Assembly (NCBI GenBank): GCA_964495075.1
Contig: CAZBUJ010000023.1
Location: 1 to 64,000, forward strand
Length of the DNA: 64,000 bases
Reading direction: 5' to 3'
Origin: JAFGJQ01 sp964495075
GTDB lineage: Bacteria > Planctomycetota > Phycisphaerae > UBA1845
Shown here piece by piece: positions 26,955-36,125 of this stretch. A program made the translations under genes and the position numbers. Numbering within the stretch: the first letter of the stretch is position 1; the number at the start of each line of letters is the position of its first letter. The notes beneath the pieces were generated by a model that was given only the letters and a program-made list of their open reading frames with translations, made no database searches and was not told the DNA's origin.

Positions 26955-28934
26955 ATGACCAGGGGGCGGAAACTCACCAAGAAGCGGCCCCGCGATCCGG
27001 CCCTTCCCGGCGAGGGCGCCGTCGCGTCCGCGGACACGACCGCGCCACGCCAGTCCCCGATCCGAGTCGTGTGGCTCGCCATACCCGTGGTCGTCATGAC
27101 ACTCGCGGTTCACTGGCCGGTGCTGTCCGCCCGGGCGCTCTACCTGGATGACGACCAGTACCTCACCGAAAACCGGCAAGTGCAAAACCCGACCTGGGGC
27201 GCGGCACGACAGTTCCTGGCCGAGGTCAGCCATCCCTCCACGGTGGAGGGGTACTACCAGCCGCTGGCCATGATCTCGCTGATGCTGGACTCGTCGATGG
27301 GAGGCGGTCCGGAGAATCTTCGTCCCTATCATCGCACCAGCCTGATCCTGCACGGGGCCAACGTGGTGCTGGTCATGGCACTGATCTATCTGTTGTTCGG
27401 GAACGCGGTTGTGGCGGCGGTCGGCGGCCTGCTGTTCGGCATTCATCCCATCACCGCGGAGCCGATCGCCTGGATCAGCGACCGCAAGACGGTGCTGGCC
27501 GTGTTCTTTGCCCTGTGGTCGCTAACGCTCTACGTGGGTTACACGCGCCGGCGCAGTCGTCTGTGTTACGGCGCGGCACTCGTGGCGTATGCGCTAGCGC
27601 TGATGTCGAAACCCACCAGCACCCCCCTGCCGCTGCTGCTGCTGCTGTTGGATTTCTGGCCGCTGGGCAGGCTGGGCCGCCGCCAGGTACTCGACAAACT
27701 GCCGTTCTTCGCGGTGGGCGGCGCGTCCGCCGTGATCACGCTGCTGGGGCAGGGAAACATCGGGGGCGTAAGCGCGCCGGCCGGCGGCTCCGTGCCGGTC
27801 AAGTTGTGCTACAACACCGTGTTTTACATCTGCAAAATCGTCTGGCCGGTTCACATGTCGGGGTATTACGCGGCCCCGGTGCCGTTTGGTCTCTCCAACG
27901 GCGCGGTGCTGGTCGGTGTGCTGGTCGCGTGCGTGCTGCTCGCGGCCGTGTGCCTTTCGTTACGGCGGACGCGGAGCCTCTTCACGGGCTGCGCCTTTTT
28001 CTTCCTGGCCATCCTGCCCACGCTGGGCGCGATCGGCTTCGCCAACGTGAACGCTTCGGACAAGTACGCGTATCTGCCGATGGTCGGACTGTTGCTGCCC
28101 ATGGCATACGGTCTTCACGCGGGCCTTGCCCGATTCGGCCGGACCGGGCACGGCGTGCTGGCGGTGATTCTCGTCGTCGGCGGTGGTGTACTTGGCGTGG
28201 CGACACGCCGGACGCTTGCCCACTGGCAGGACACCGAAACGCTGTTTCAGTACGCGATCGAGACGTCGAGCCGCCCGTGGCAGCCGCACATCGGCCTCGC
28301 CAATCACCTCGCCGCGCAGGGGCGGTTCGAGGAGGCGGTCGAGCACTACAAGGCCGGCATTCGGCTCGAGCCGGGGGACTTCCAGGGTGTCAGTAACCTG
28401 GCATTGGCCCTGGGCAAGCTGGGCCGCTACGACGAAGCCATTGCGTATCATGAGCAGGCGATCACCATGCGGCCGGACGTCGCGCGGCTGCACGATCACC
28501 TGGCCTTCGTCCTGTCGCAGAAAGGCGAGTTGGTCCGGGCGGTCGCGGAGTACGAGGCGGCCCTGCGCATTCAACCCGATGCCGCGGAGACGCGGTTCAA
28601 CCTGGCGTCCACGCTGGTTCGGCTGGATCGATTCGAGGACGCGATTCGTGAGTATGACGAAACGCTCCGGGCGGACCCGCACTTCTTCCAGGCGCATATC
28701 AATCTCGGATACCTGCTGATGGGGCAGGGGCGGGCGGCGGAGGCGATCGAGCACTACATGGCGGCGGTGACGCTGCGCCCGAGCGATCCGCAGATCCGCT
28801 TTCTGCTGGCCCAGGCGATGGAAGCCACCGGCCACCGCACGGCGGCCATTAACGAGTACCGAAACGTCCTGCGGATTGCCCCCCAGCATGCCCAAGCGCA
28901 GGAACGACTGGGTGCCCTCGGCGCCGGGGGCTGA
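26955..28934 (+). CDS. TMTC-like membrane protein with C-terminal TPR array
   Basis: A 659-residue paralogue of the product of 23496-25661. A basic N-terminus precedes about ten membrane helices (residues 37-410); the first external loop has ARALYLDDDQYLTENRQVQN with the D-D pattern, and VEGYYQPLAMISLMLD and FGIHPITAEPIAWISDRKTVLAVFFAL follow the TMTC/DUF1736 region closely. Residues 430-650 form about six TPRs (for example AHINLGYLLMGQGRAAEAIEHYMAAVTLRP). The family fold is GT-C, so a lipid-linked sugar transfer to exported proteins is possible but unproven. Alone on its strand. Confidence 0.82.
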   Translation: MTRGRKLTKKRPRDPALPGEGAVASADTTAPRQSPIRVVWLAIPVVVMTLAVHWPVLSARALYLDDDQYLTENRQVQNPTWGAARQFLAEVSHPSTVEGYYQPLAMISLMLDSSMGGGPENLRPYHRTSLILHGANVVLVMALIYLLFGNAVVAAVGGLLFGIHPITAEPIAWISDRKTVLAVFFALWSLTLYVGYTRRRSRLCYGAALVAYALALMSKPTSTPLPLLLLLLDFWPLGRLGRRQVLDKLPFFAVGGASAVITLLGQGNIGGVSAPAGGSVPVKLCYNTVFYICKIVWPVHMSGYYAAPVPFGLSNGAVLVGVLVACVLLAAVCLSLRRTRSLFTGCAFFFLAILPTLGAIGFANVNASDKYAYLPMVGLLLPMAYGLHAGLARFGRTGHGVLAVILVVGGGVLGVATRRTLAHWQDTETLFQYAIETSSRPWQPHIGLANHLAAQGRFEEAVEHYKAGIRLEPGDFQGVSNLALALGKLGRYDEAIAYHEQAITMRPDVARLHDHLAFVLSQKGELVRAVAEYEAALRIQPDAAETRFNLASTLVRLDRFEDAIREYDETLRADPHFFQAHINLGYLLMGQGRAAEAIEHYMAAVTLRPSDPQIRFLLAQAMEATGHRTAAINEYRNVLRIAPQHAQAQERLGALGAGG

Positions 28935-29008
28935 TCCGCGCCCAAGCACCCGTCGCCCGGAATGCACCGCGCGGGCGTACCGACTACTTGTGATTCGCAC
29001 TTCGGGAT

Positions 29009-29404
29009 TTATCTGGCCAGCTTCAGCTTGGCGTTGGCGCGGTCGATGGCGCGACGGCGGTCGGCCTGGGCGGCGGGGTCCGTGGTGCGCAGGGCCTTGG
29101 CTTCGGCCAGGGCGGCGCGCTCGGCCTCGACGTCGATCTCGTCGGGCGTGCGGGCGTGCTCGGTCAGCACGATCAACTCGTTCTCGAGCATCTGGGCGAA
29201 GCCGCCGTCGACGAACAGCCGCTCGTTCCGACTGCCCGGATCGATCCGAAGAATGCCGATCCCCAGCTTACAAAGCAACGGCGCGCGGTCGTGCAGAATA
29301 CCAATCTCACCGTCATGGGCAGGCAGGGCAACGAAATCGGCGGTGTCGTCGAAGACCCGACGATCCGGAGTGATGACGGTGCATTTGAAGCCGCTTGCCG
29401 CCAT
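29009..29404 (-). CDS. atpC: ATP synthase epsilon subunit
   Basis: The 131-residue central-stalk subunit of F1. The N-terminal beta sandwich shows FKCTVITPDRRVF, FVALPAHDGEIGILHDRAPLL, and the C-terminal hairpin of helices (EIDVEAERAALAEAKALR...RAIDRANAKLKLAR) is complete, so the inhibitory two-helix form is possible. Last gene of the atp operon; separated from atpD by the AT-rich palindrome at 29424-29513. Confidence 0.93.
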   Translation of the reverse strand: MAASGFKCTVITPDRRVFDDTADFVALPAHDGEIGILHDRAPLLCKLGIGILRIDPGSRNERLFVDGGFAQMLENELIVLTEHARTPDEIDVEAERAALAEAKALRTTDPAAQADRRRAIDRANAKLKLAR

Positions 29405-29423
29405 GGGGCCAACCTTTCGTCTG

Positions 29424-29513
29424 AATTACTAATTACTAATTACGAATTACTAATGGAGGGAGGCATCCGCAAACGACAGTTCATTAGTAATTCGTAATTC
29501 GTAATTAGTAATT
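29424..29513. repeat. AT-rich palindromic element between atpD and atpC
   Basis: Two 32-base arms (29424-29455 and 29482-29513) made of AATTACT/AATTACG heptads are inverted copies of each other with one mismatch, separated by 26 GC-rich bases. The element fills nearly all of the 112-base gap, from 3 bases after the atpD stop to 19 bases before the atpC start. In the transcript it would fold into a long hairpin that leaves the atpC ribosome site free. Confidence 0.85.
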
Positions 29514-29516
29514 GTT

Positions 29517-30971
29517 CTACAGCCTTTCTGCCTTCGCGGCGGCCTCTTCGATGCCGCCCACGTACATGAATGCCTGCTCCGGCAAGTGGTCCCACTTGCC
29601 TTCGCAGAGTTCGTTGAACGAGCGGATCGTATCCTCCAGCCGGGTATAGTTGCCGGGGAAACCGGTGAACTGCTCGGCCAGGTAGAACGGCTGCGAAAGG
29701 AAGCGCTCGATCTTCCGGGCCCGCGAGACCACCTGCTTGTCCTGCTCGCTCAACTCGTCGACGCCGAGGATCGCGATGATGTCCTGCAGTTCCCTGTACC
29801 GCTGCAGGATCGACTGCACCTTGCGGGCCACCCCGTAGTGTTCCTCGCCGACGAACTGCGGGTCGAGAATGCGCGACGACGACGCCAGCGGGTCGATGGC
29901 CGGGTAGATTCCCTTCTCGCTGATGCTTCGCTCGAGCACGATGAACGCATCGAGGTGAGTAAACGTCGTGGCGGGGGCGGGGTCGGTCAGATCGTCGGCC
30001 GGCACGTAGATGGCCTGCACACTGGTCACCGCCCCCTGCTTGGTCGAGGTGATCCGTTCCTGCAACTCGCCCATCTCGGTCCCGAGGGTCGGCTGGTAGC
30101 CCACCGCACTGGGCATTCGCCCGAGCAGGGCGGACACCTCGGAGCCGGCCTGGGAGAAGCGGAAGATATTATCGATGAACAGTAGCGTGTCGGCGCCGGT
30201 GTTGTCCCGGAAGTACTCGGCCATGGTCAGGGCGCTGAGGGCGGCCCGCAGACGGGCACCGGGCGGCTCGTTCATCTGGCCGAACACCATGGCCGTGTGA
30301 TCGATCACCTTCTTGACGTTGCCCTCGTCGTCCTTGAACTCGGCCTCCTGCATTTCGATCCAGAGATCGTTGCCTTCGCGGGTCCGCTCGCCGACCCCGG
30401 CGAAGACGGAGTAGCCGCTGTGCTCACGCGCGATGCGGGCGATCATCTCCTGGATGACGACGGTCTTGCCGAGTCCGGCGCCGCCGAACAGGCCGATCTT
30501 GCCGCCGCGGACGAACGGGGCGAGCAGGTCGATGACCTTGATGCCGGTTTCCATGATCTCGGTCTTGGGCGTGAGGTCGGGGAAGTCGGGCGGCGGGTGG
30601 TGGATGGGCCGGCGATCCTTGACCGCCACCGGGCCGCGGCCGTCGATGGCCTCGCCGATCAGGTTGAAGACACGGCCGAGGGTGGCTTCCCCGACGGGGA
30701 CGCTGACGGGGTCGCCGGTGTCGTGGATCTCGACGCCGCGTTGCAGGCCATCGGTGGACCCGAGGGCGACGGCACGGACGTATCCCCCACCGAGATGCTG
30801 GGCCACCTCGCACCAGAGCGTTTCCTTCTGCGTCGCACCGAGGACCGTCCGCTCCACGTCCACCGTGAGGGCGTTGTAGAGCGCGGGAAGGTTGTCCTCC
30901 TCGAACTCGGCATCGAGGGTGGAGCCGATGACCTGGGTGACGCGACCGACGTTTGTGGCAGTAGACGACAT
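29517..30971 (-). CDS. atpD: ATP synthase beta subunit
   Basis: The 484-residue catalytic subunit of F1. Walker A is GGAGLGKTV, the catalytic glutamate region reads GVGERTREGNDL, Walker B is TLLFIDNIFRF, and the DELSEQDK segment of the C-terminal lever is present. Length and order of domains are normal. It is separated from atpG by an inserted four-helix-bundle gene, whereas atpG and atpD are usually adjacent. Confidence 0.97.
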   Translation of the reverse strand: MSSTATNVGRVTQVIGSTLDAEFEEDNLPALYNALTVDVERTVLGATQKETLWCEVAQHLGGGYVRAVALGSTDGLQRGVEIHDTGDPVSVPVGEATLGRVFNLIGEAIDGRGPVAVKDRRPIHHPPPDFPDLTPKTEIMETGIKVIDLLAPFVRGGKIGLFGGAGLGKTVVIQEMIARIAREHSGYSVFAGVGERTREGNDLWIEMQEAEFKDDEGNVKKVIDHTAMVFGQMNEPPGARLRAALSALTMAEYFRDNTGADTLLFIDNIFRFSQAGSEVSALLGRMPSAVGYQPTLGTEMGELQERITSTKQGAVTSVQAIYVPADDLTDPAPATTFTHLDAFIVLERSISEKGIYPAIDPLASSSRILDPQFVGEEHYGVARKVQSILQRYRELQDIIAILGVDELSEQDKQVVSRARKIERFLSQPFYLAEQFTGFPGNYTRLEDTIRSFNELCEGKWDHLPEQAFMYVGGIEEAAAKAERL

Positions 30972-30992
30972 TGCAAAGCTCCGAGAGCTGAG

Positions 30993-31562
30993 AATTACAA
31001 ATTACTAACTACTAATTGCTAATGAGGCGTCTCTTTCGGGCGTTTTCGCCTGTTCGTTGCGAGTTCCTGATCTCTCCGAGCCTTTTTGGCAATGGTCATC
31101 AGTACTCGGACGATTTCGTCCGCTTCGACGAGAATCCGCGTCATCCGTTTCTTCGGAAGCAGCTCCACGTCTGTTATCAATCGGAGCCAATAGAGCGTTT
31201 CGATCGCTTCGCTGCGGGCCACGCTCATTCGCCTGGCGAAATCCGCCTTGCATAACGCCCCCTGCGCTTCCGCTACGTTGGCTCCGACACTCGTTCCACT
31301 CCTGGCCAGTTGCCGCCCGACCACCGATCCCGCAATATCATGGCGGGGCAAAGCACGGGCGAGCTTCAGCACACGCAGCGCAAACACATACGTGCGTCTT
31401 TGAATTTCGCGGGGCTGATACTCCGCGCCACGTTGTCGCTCGGACATGCCGCCGTCATTGCCTTTCCTGCCCCGAGCGATCCCATCAATCCGTCAAATCC
31501 AACCCCTTCATCCGCCCTCGATCCGCCACCAACCACCATCAGTAATTAGTAATTGGCAATCC
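30993..31562. mobile_element. Candidate element: four-helix-bundle gene between AT-rich inverted repeats
   Basis: The left AT-rich arm (30993-31024, ending in the flank AATGAGGCGTC) and the right arm (about 31537-31562, ATCAGTAATTAGTAATTGG) are imperfect inverted copies (about 19 of 24 positions). The only gene inside is the four-helix-bundle gene at 31019-31447, whose stop codon lies within the left arm. The same arms without a gene flank short cores at 29.4 and 32.5 kb. No transposase is present, so mobility would need help in trans; the designation is inference. Confidence 0.45.
31019..31447 (-). CDS. Four-helix-bundle protein (23S rRNA intervening-sequence type)
   Basis: 142 residues, matching the S23/IVP four-helix-bundle family: RTYVFALRVLKLARALPR, the hallmark QLARSGTSVGANVAEAQGALCKADFARRMSVARSEAIETLYWLRLI, and a basic C-terminal tail. 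Family members are encoded in intervening sequences of 23S rRNA genes in Leptospira and others, and as solitary genes elsewhere; the fold is shared with Avd of diversity-generating retroelements. Function is unknown. Here it interrupts the atp operon between atpG and atpD on the same strand and is enclosed by AT-rich inverted repeats, which marks it as an insertion. Its last codons and stop come from the repeat. Confidence 0.9.
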   Translation of the reverse strand: MSERQRGAEYQPREIQRRTYVFALRVLKLARALPRHDIAGSVVGRQLARSGTSVGANVAEAQGALCKADFARRMSVARSEAIETLYWLRLITDVELLPKKRMTRILVEADEIVRVLMTIAKKARRDQELATNRRKRPKETPH

Positions 31563-32443
31563 TACGATATCGCCTCCGCCCCCCCCACGATGTCCAACAG
31601 CTCCATCGTGATCTGCGTCTGCCGCGCCCGGTTGAATTGCTGCGACAGGTGCTTGATCATGTCAGTGGCGGCGTCGGTGGCGGCCTTCATGGCCACCATC
31701 CGGGCGACGTTCTCGCTGACCACGGCGTCGAGGAAACACTGATACAGCTCGACCTTGGCGGCGGCCGGCAACAACTCGCCGAGCAACTCGGCGGGCGGCG
31801 GCGAGTAGTCGTACTGCACGGTGCCGGCCGTTCCGACGGCCTCGCCCTCGTCCGCCTTCTTCTCGAACGGCAGCAGGCGCATCCGCGTCGGTTCCTGCCG
31901 GGCGGTCGAGATGAACTTCATGTACACCACGTCGATCGCGTTGACCTTGCCGTCCGAGTAGTCGCGGATGAACGACTCGGCGATCGGATCGATATTGGCG
32001 AACTTCGGCGCATCCCCCAGGTCGCGGTAGGCGCGGTCCATGGGATAGCCGATGAAGGTGAAGTAGCCGATACCCTTCTTGCCGGCCACGTGCAGCTCGG
32101 TCTCCACCCCGGCCGCCTTGTTCTCCTTGTACTTCGCGACGGCCTGCCGCAGGAGCTGGGCGTTGTAGCCCCCGCACAGGCCGCGGTTCGAGGTGATGAT
32201 CAGCAGGCGCGACTTGCCCGTGTCCTCGTTTGGCTGGAGCAGCGGGTGCTTGACGTCCTCGCCGGCGGCGGCGGACATCTTCTCCACCAGTTCGCGGATC
32301 TTGTCGGTGAATGGCCGGCTGGCCGTCGCCCGGTTCAGCGCCTGCTGGTATTTGGACGTCGCGATGAGCTGCATGGTCCGCGTGATTTTGCGGATGTTGC
32401 GGTTGGCCCGCAGACGCTTGCTAATTGCACGTGCTTTGGCCAT
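31562..32443 (-). CDS. atpG: ATP synthase gamma subunit
   Basis: The 293-residue rotor shaft of F1. The N-terminal coiled coil (AISKRLRANRNIRKITRTMQLIATSKYQQA) and C-terminal coiled coil (MKAATDAATDMIKHLSQQFNRARQTQITMELLDIVGGAEAI) are both present, with the Rossmann-like centre (LLIITSNRGLCGGYNAQLLR) between them. The C-terminal signature ITxEL(L)DIVGGAEAI is intact. Bounded on both sides by AT-rich elements. Confidence 0.95.
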   Translation of the reverse strand: MAKARAISKRLRANRNIRKITRTMQLIATSKYQQALNRATASRPFTDKIRELVEKMSAAAGEDVKHPLLQPNEDTGKSRLLIITSNRGLCGGYNAQLLRQAVAKYKENKAAGVETELHVAGKKGIGYFTFIGYPMDRAYRDLGDAPKFANIDPIAESFIRDYSDGKVNAIDVVYMKFISTARQEPTRMRLLPFEKKADEGEAVGTAGTVQYDYSPPPAELLGELLPAAAKVELYQCFLDAVVSENVARMVAMKAATDAATDMIKHLSQQFNRARQTQITMELLDIVGGAEAIS

Positions 32444-32457
32444 GGTTGTTAATTGCT

Positions 32458-32555
32458 AATTACTAATGACTAATTACTAATGAACGCTACGTGCGTCTCG
32501 TGGTTCGACGATCGCCGGCAGGCGGCACCTCATTTGTAATTAGTAATCAGTCATT
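32458..32555. repeat. AT-rich inverted-repeat element between atpA and atpG
   Basis: Arms at 32458-32483 and 32530-32555 pair at 22 of 26 positions and enclose 46 GC-rich bases. It fills the 118-base gap between the atpA stop and the atpG start. Further degenerate heptads extend leftward to 32449. Confidence 0.75.
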
Positions 32556-32561
32556 CTCTCG

Positions 32562-34244
<1,683 letters not shown>

Positions 34245-34253
34245 GGCGCACCC

Positions 34254-34856
34254 TTAGTTTTGTACGTCTTCAAAGTAGCGTTTTCCGCTGTGGATCTCGC
34301 GTGACGCGCGTTCGACGAGATCGTCGTGCAGTCGTCGCAACTGGCGGCTGATCGTCACGTCGAACTTGTCGTCTTCGACCTGCACCACCATGCCGCCGAT
34401 CATCTCTTCGGCGACCCTGGCGATGATCCGTGGCTTGCGGTCGGCCAGTTGGGCGAGAACGACCTCGAGGCGGGACCGCAACCGGGCGGGGAGGGGGACG
34501 GCCGTCGTCACGTAGACGTCCACCTCGCCCCGTGCCGCCTCGAGCATCAGGCGATACTGCTCACAGACCTGGGGGAACAGGAGCATGCGCCCCTTGGCGT
34601 TGAGCACCTGCAACGTATTGAGCAGCCGGTCGCTTAGCTTTCCGCGGAGCTTCTCCAACACCTCGCGCCGCGCGTCGTCGTCCACGGCGAGACTGTAGAC
34701 GAAGCCGGCGAAGTCCTTGTCATGCCCGAGCAGCGCGAGCAGGTCGGACAGTTCCACCATCAGCGCGTCCGCTTCGCCGGCCGCCTCCGCCGAGTCCAGC
34801 AGGGCGTCGGCGTAGACCCGGGCGATGGCAACCGCAGTATCATCGATCGTCGGCAT
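34254..34856 (-). CDS. atpH: ATP synthase delta subunit
   Basis: The 200-residue peripheral-stalk subunit that joins F1 alpha to the b subunits. An N-terminal six-helix domain (AVAIARVYADALLDSAEAAG) and the C-terminal segment YVTTAVPLPARLRSRLEVVLAQL...EEMIGGMVVQVEDDKFDVTISRQLRRL follow the family. Typical length is about 175-185; the extra residues are at the C-terminus. Positioned between atpF and atpA as usual. Confidence 0.93.
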   Translation of the reverse strand: MPTIDDTAVAIARVYADALLDSAEAAGEADALMVELSDLLALLGHDKDFAGFVYSLAVDDDARREVLEKLRGKLSDRLLNTLQVLNAKGRMLLFPQVCEQYRLMLEAARGEVDVYVTTAVPLPARLRSRLEVVLAQLADRKPRIIARVAEEMIGGMVVQVEDDKFDVTISRQLRRLHDDLVERASREIHSGKRYFEDVQN

Positions 34857-34927
34857 GAATGCGTACTCGATCCGCTCCGGTGGGAGCGGGTTCGACGGGG
34901 GCGGTCGGACCGCCGCGCCGCCGGTGA

Positions 34928-35542
34928 TCAGTTCCGGCTGCTCTCCCGCAGCCTGGACAGTTCCTCGATGGACTCCTCGATCAGCCGCTCGTGGGCCTTC
35001 TCGTCCAGTTCCGCCCGGATGACGCGGCCCGCTACCTCGGTGGAGAGCCGGGCCGTCAGCTGGTAGAGGTCCTTGACCGCCGTGTCCCGCGCGGTGGCGA
35101 TCTCGCGCTTGGCGCGTTCGAGGGCGGCGTCGGCCTCGGCCCGGGCGTCGCTTTCGATCTTGCGGCGCAGCGTCTCGGCGTCGCGGCGTCCCTCGTCCAC
35201 GATGGCCGAGGCTTCGACCCGGGCCTTCTGCAACTGCTCGGTGTACTCCCGCAGCCGGGCCTCCGCCTGTTCGCGATCCTCCTTGGCCTGGCGAAGCGAT
35301 TCGCTGATGTACTCTTCGCGTTTCTTGAGTCCGGCCAGGATGGGCTTCCAGGCGAACTTGCCCAGAACGAACACCACGGCGAAGAAGGTGACCAGCGACC
35401 AGATGATATTGCCGATGTCACCGGTAAACAGTCCGGGCGCTTCCGTGTGTTCGCCTTCGGCGGCGCCGACCGCGCCGCTGGCGAGGAGCAACGACGCCGC
35501 TATCGCAAGGCCCGACGCCGATCGCATGGTTCTGTCGATCAT
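34928..35542 (-). CDS. atpF: ATP synthase subunit b, with N-terminal signal-like extension
   Basis: A 204-residue peripheral-stalk subunit. A hydrophobic leader (MRSASGLAIAASLLLASGAVGAAEG) precedes the single true membrane anchor NIIWSLVTFFAVVFVLGKFAWKPILAGLKKRE, and a long charged coiled coil runs to the end (about residues 80-195). The leader suggests either processing by signal peptidase or a second membrane pass; the c subunit has a similar one. ATG 35542 or the Met five codons later (35527) may start the protein. Confidence 0.92.
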   Translation of the reverse strand: MIDRTMRSASGLAIAASLLLASGAVGAAEGEHTEAPGLFTGDIGNIIWSLVTFFAVVFVLGKFAWKPILAGLKKREEYISESLRQAKEDREQAEARLREYTEQLQKARVEASAIVDEGRRDAETLRRKIESDARAEADAALERAKREIATARDTAVKDLYQLTARLSTEVAGRVIRAELDEKAHERLIEESIEELSRLRESSRN

Positions 35543-35572
35543 GTTGTCTATCCGATCAGGGCCTGGCCCGGC

Positions 35573-35592
35573 CGGCGGGACCGCTCCCGCCG
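35573..35592 (-). other. Hairpin between atpE and atpF
   Basis: CGGCGGGA and TCCCGCCG form a perfect 8-base stem around a CCGC loop, between the atpE stop (35613) and the atpF start (35542). Without a T-run it is more likely an mRNA processing or stability element, or a partial terminator, than a full stop signal. Confidence 0.6.
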
Positions 35593-35612
35593 ACCGCGCC
35601 GCGAACCAACGG

Positions 35613-35978
35613 TCACTTTGCGAGGCCCACCGCCAGGAAACAGCCAAGCACGCCGAACAGGGTGGCTCCCTCGATCATCGCCGCGGTAATGATCATGGCG
35701 GTGGAGATCTGGCCGGCCACCTCGGGCTGGCGGGCCATCGACTCCACGGCACTGCCGCCGATCCGGCCGATGCCGGCGGCACCGCCCATCACCACCAACC
35801 CCGCGCCGATCCCGCCACCGATCGCCTTCGCCCCGACGTTGTCGAGGAACTTTCCACTCGCTGCGGCCTCCGCGTCGGCGCCTTCCCCGTGGGTCTGGGC
35901 CTGGGCGGTCGAAGCCGTCATCAACAGCAAGCCGGCCGCGATGAGGGCCAGCGCCAGAATGCTCTGCTTCCTGCTCAT
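35613..35978 (-). CDS. atpE: ATP synthase subunit c, proton type, with leader extension
   Basis: The 121-residue rotor-ring subunit. A signal-like leader (MSRKQSILALALIAAGLLLMTASTAQA) and a polar linker precede the usual two-helix hairpin. Helix 1 is the glycine-rich AIGGGIGAGLVVMGGAAGIGRIGG, the loop is ARQPE, and helix 2 has AAMIEGATLFGVLGCFL with the ion-binding Glu. There is no Gln in helix 1 and no Ser/Thr after the Glu, so the sodium-binding set is missing and proton coupling is expected. Confidence 0.94.
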   Translation of the reverse strand: MSRKQSILALALIAAGLLLMTASTAQAQTHGEGADAEAAASGKFLDNVGAKAIGGGIGAGLVVMGGAAGIGRIGGSAVESMARQPEVAGQISTAMIITAAMIEGATLFGVLGCFLAVGLAK

Positions 35979-36125
35979 GGATGATCCCTTTCTCGATTTC
36001 TCTTACAGTGCGATCCGTTGGGGGCGGATTGCGGTAATCTCGCCATCGCAGTCACGCCTCGCGGCCCGTTTGCCCCACGACTCCGGGCATGGCGAATTCG
36101 ATTCCTGTATCTCCCGGCTCGGCGG

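Noticed and set aside
30993..31562. A 23S rRNA intervening sequence
   Set aside because: The four-helix-bundle protein is of that type, but the flanks are atp genes and not rRNA, so it is a solitary copy.
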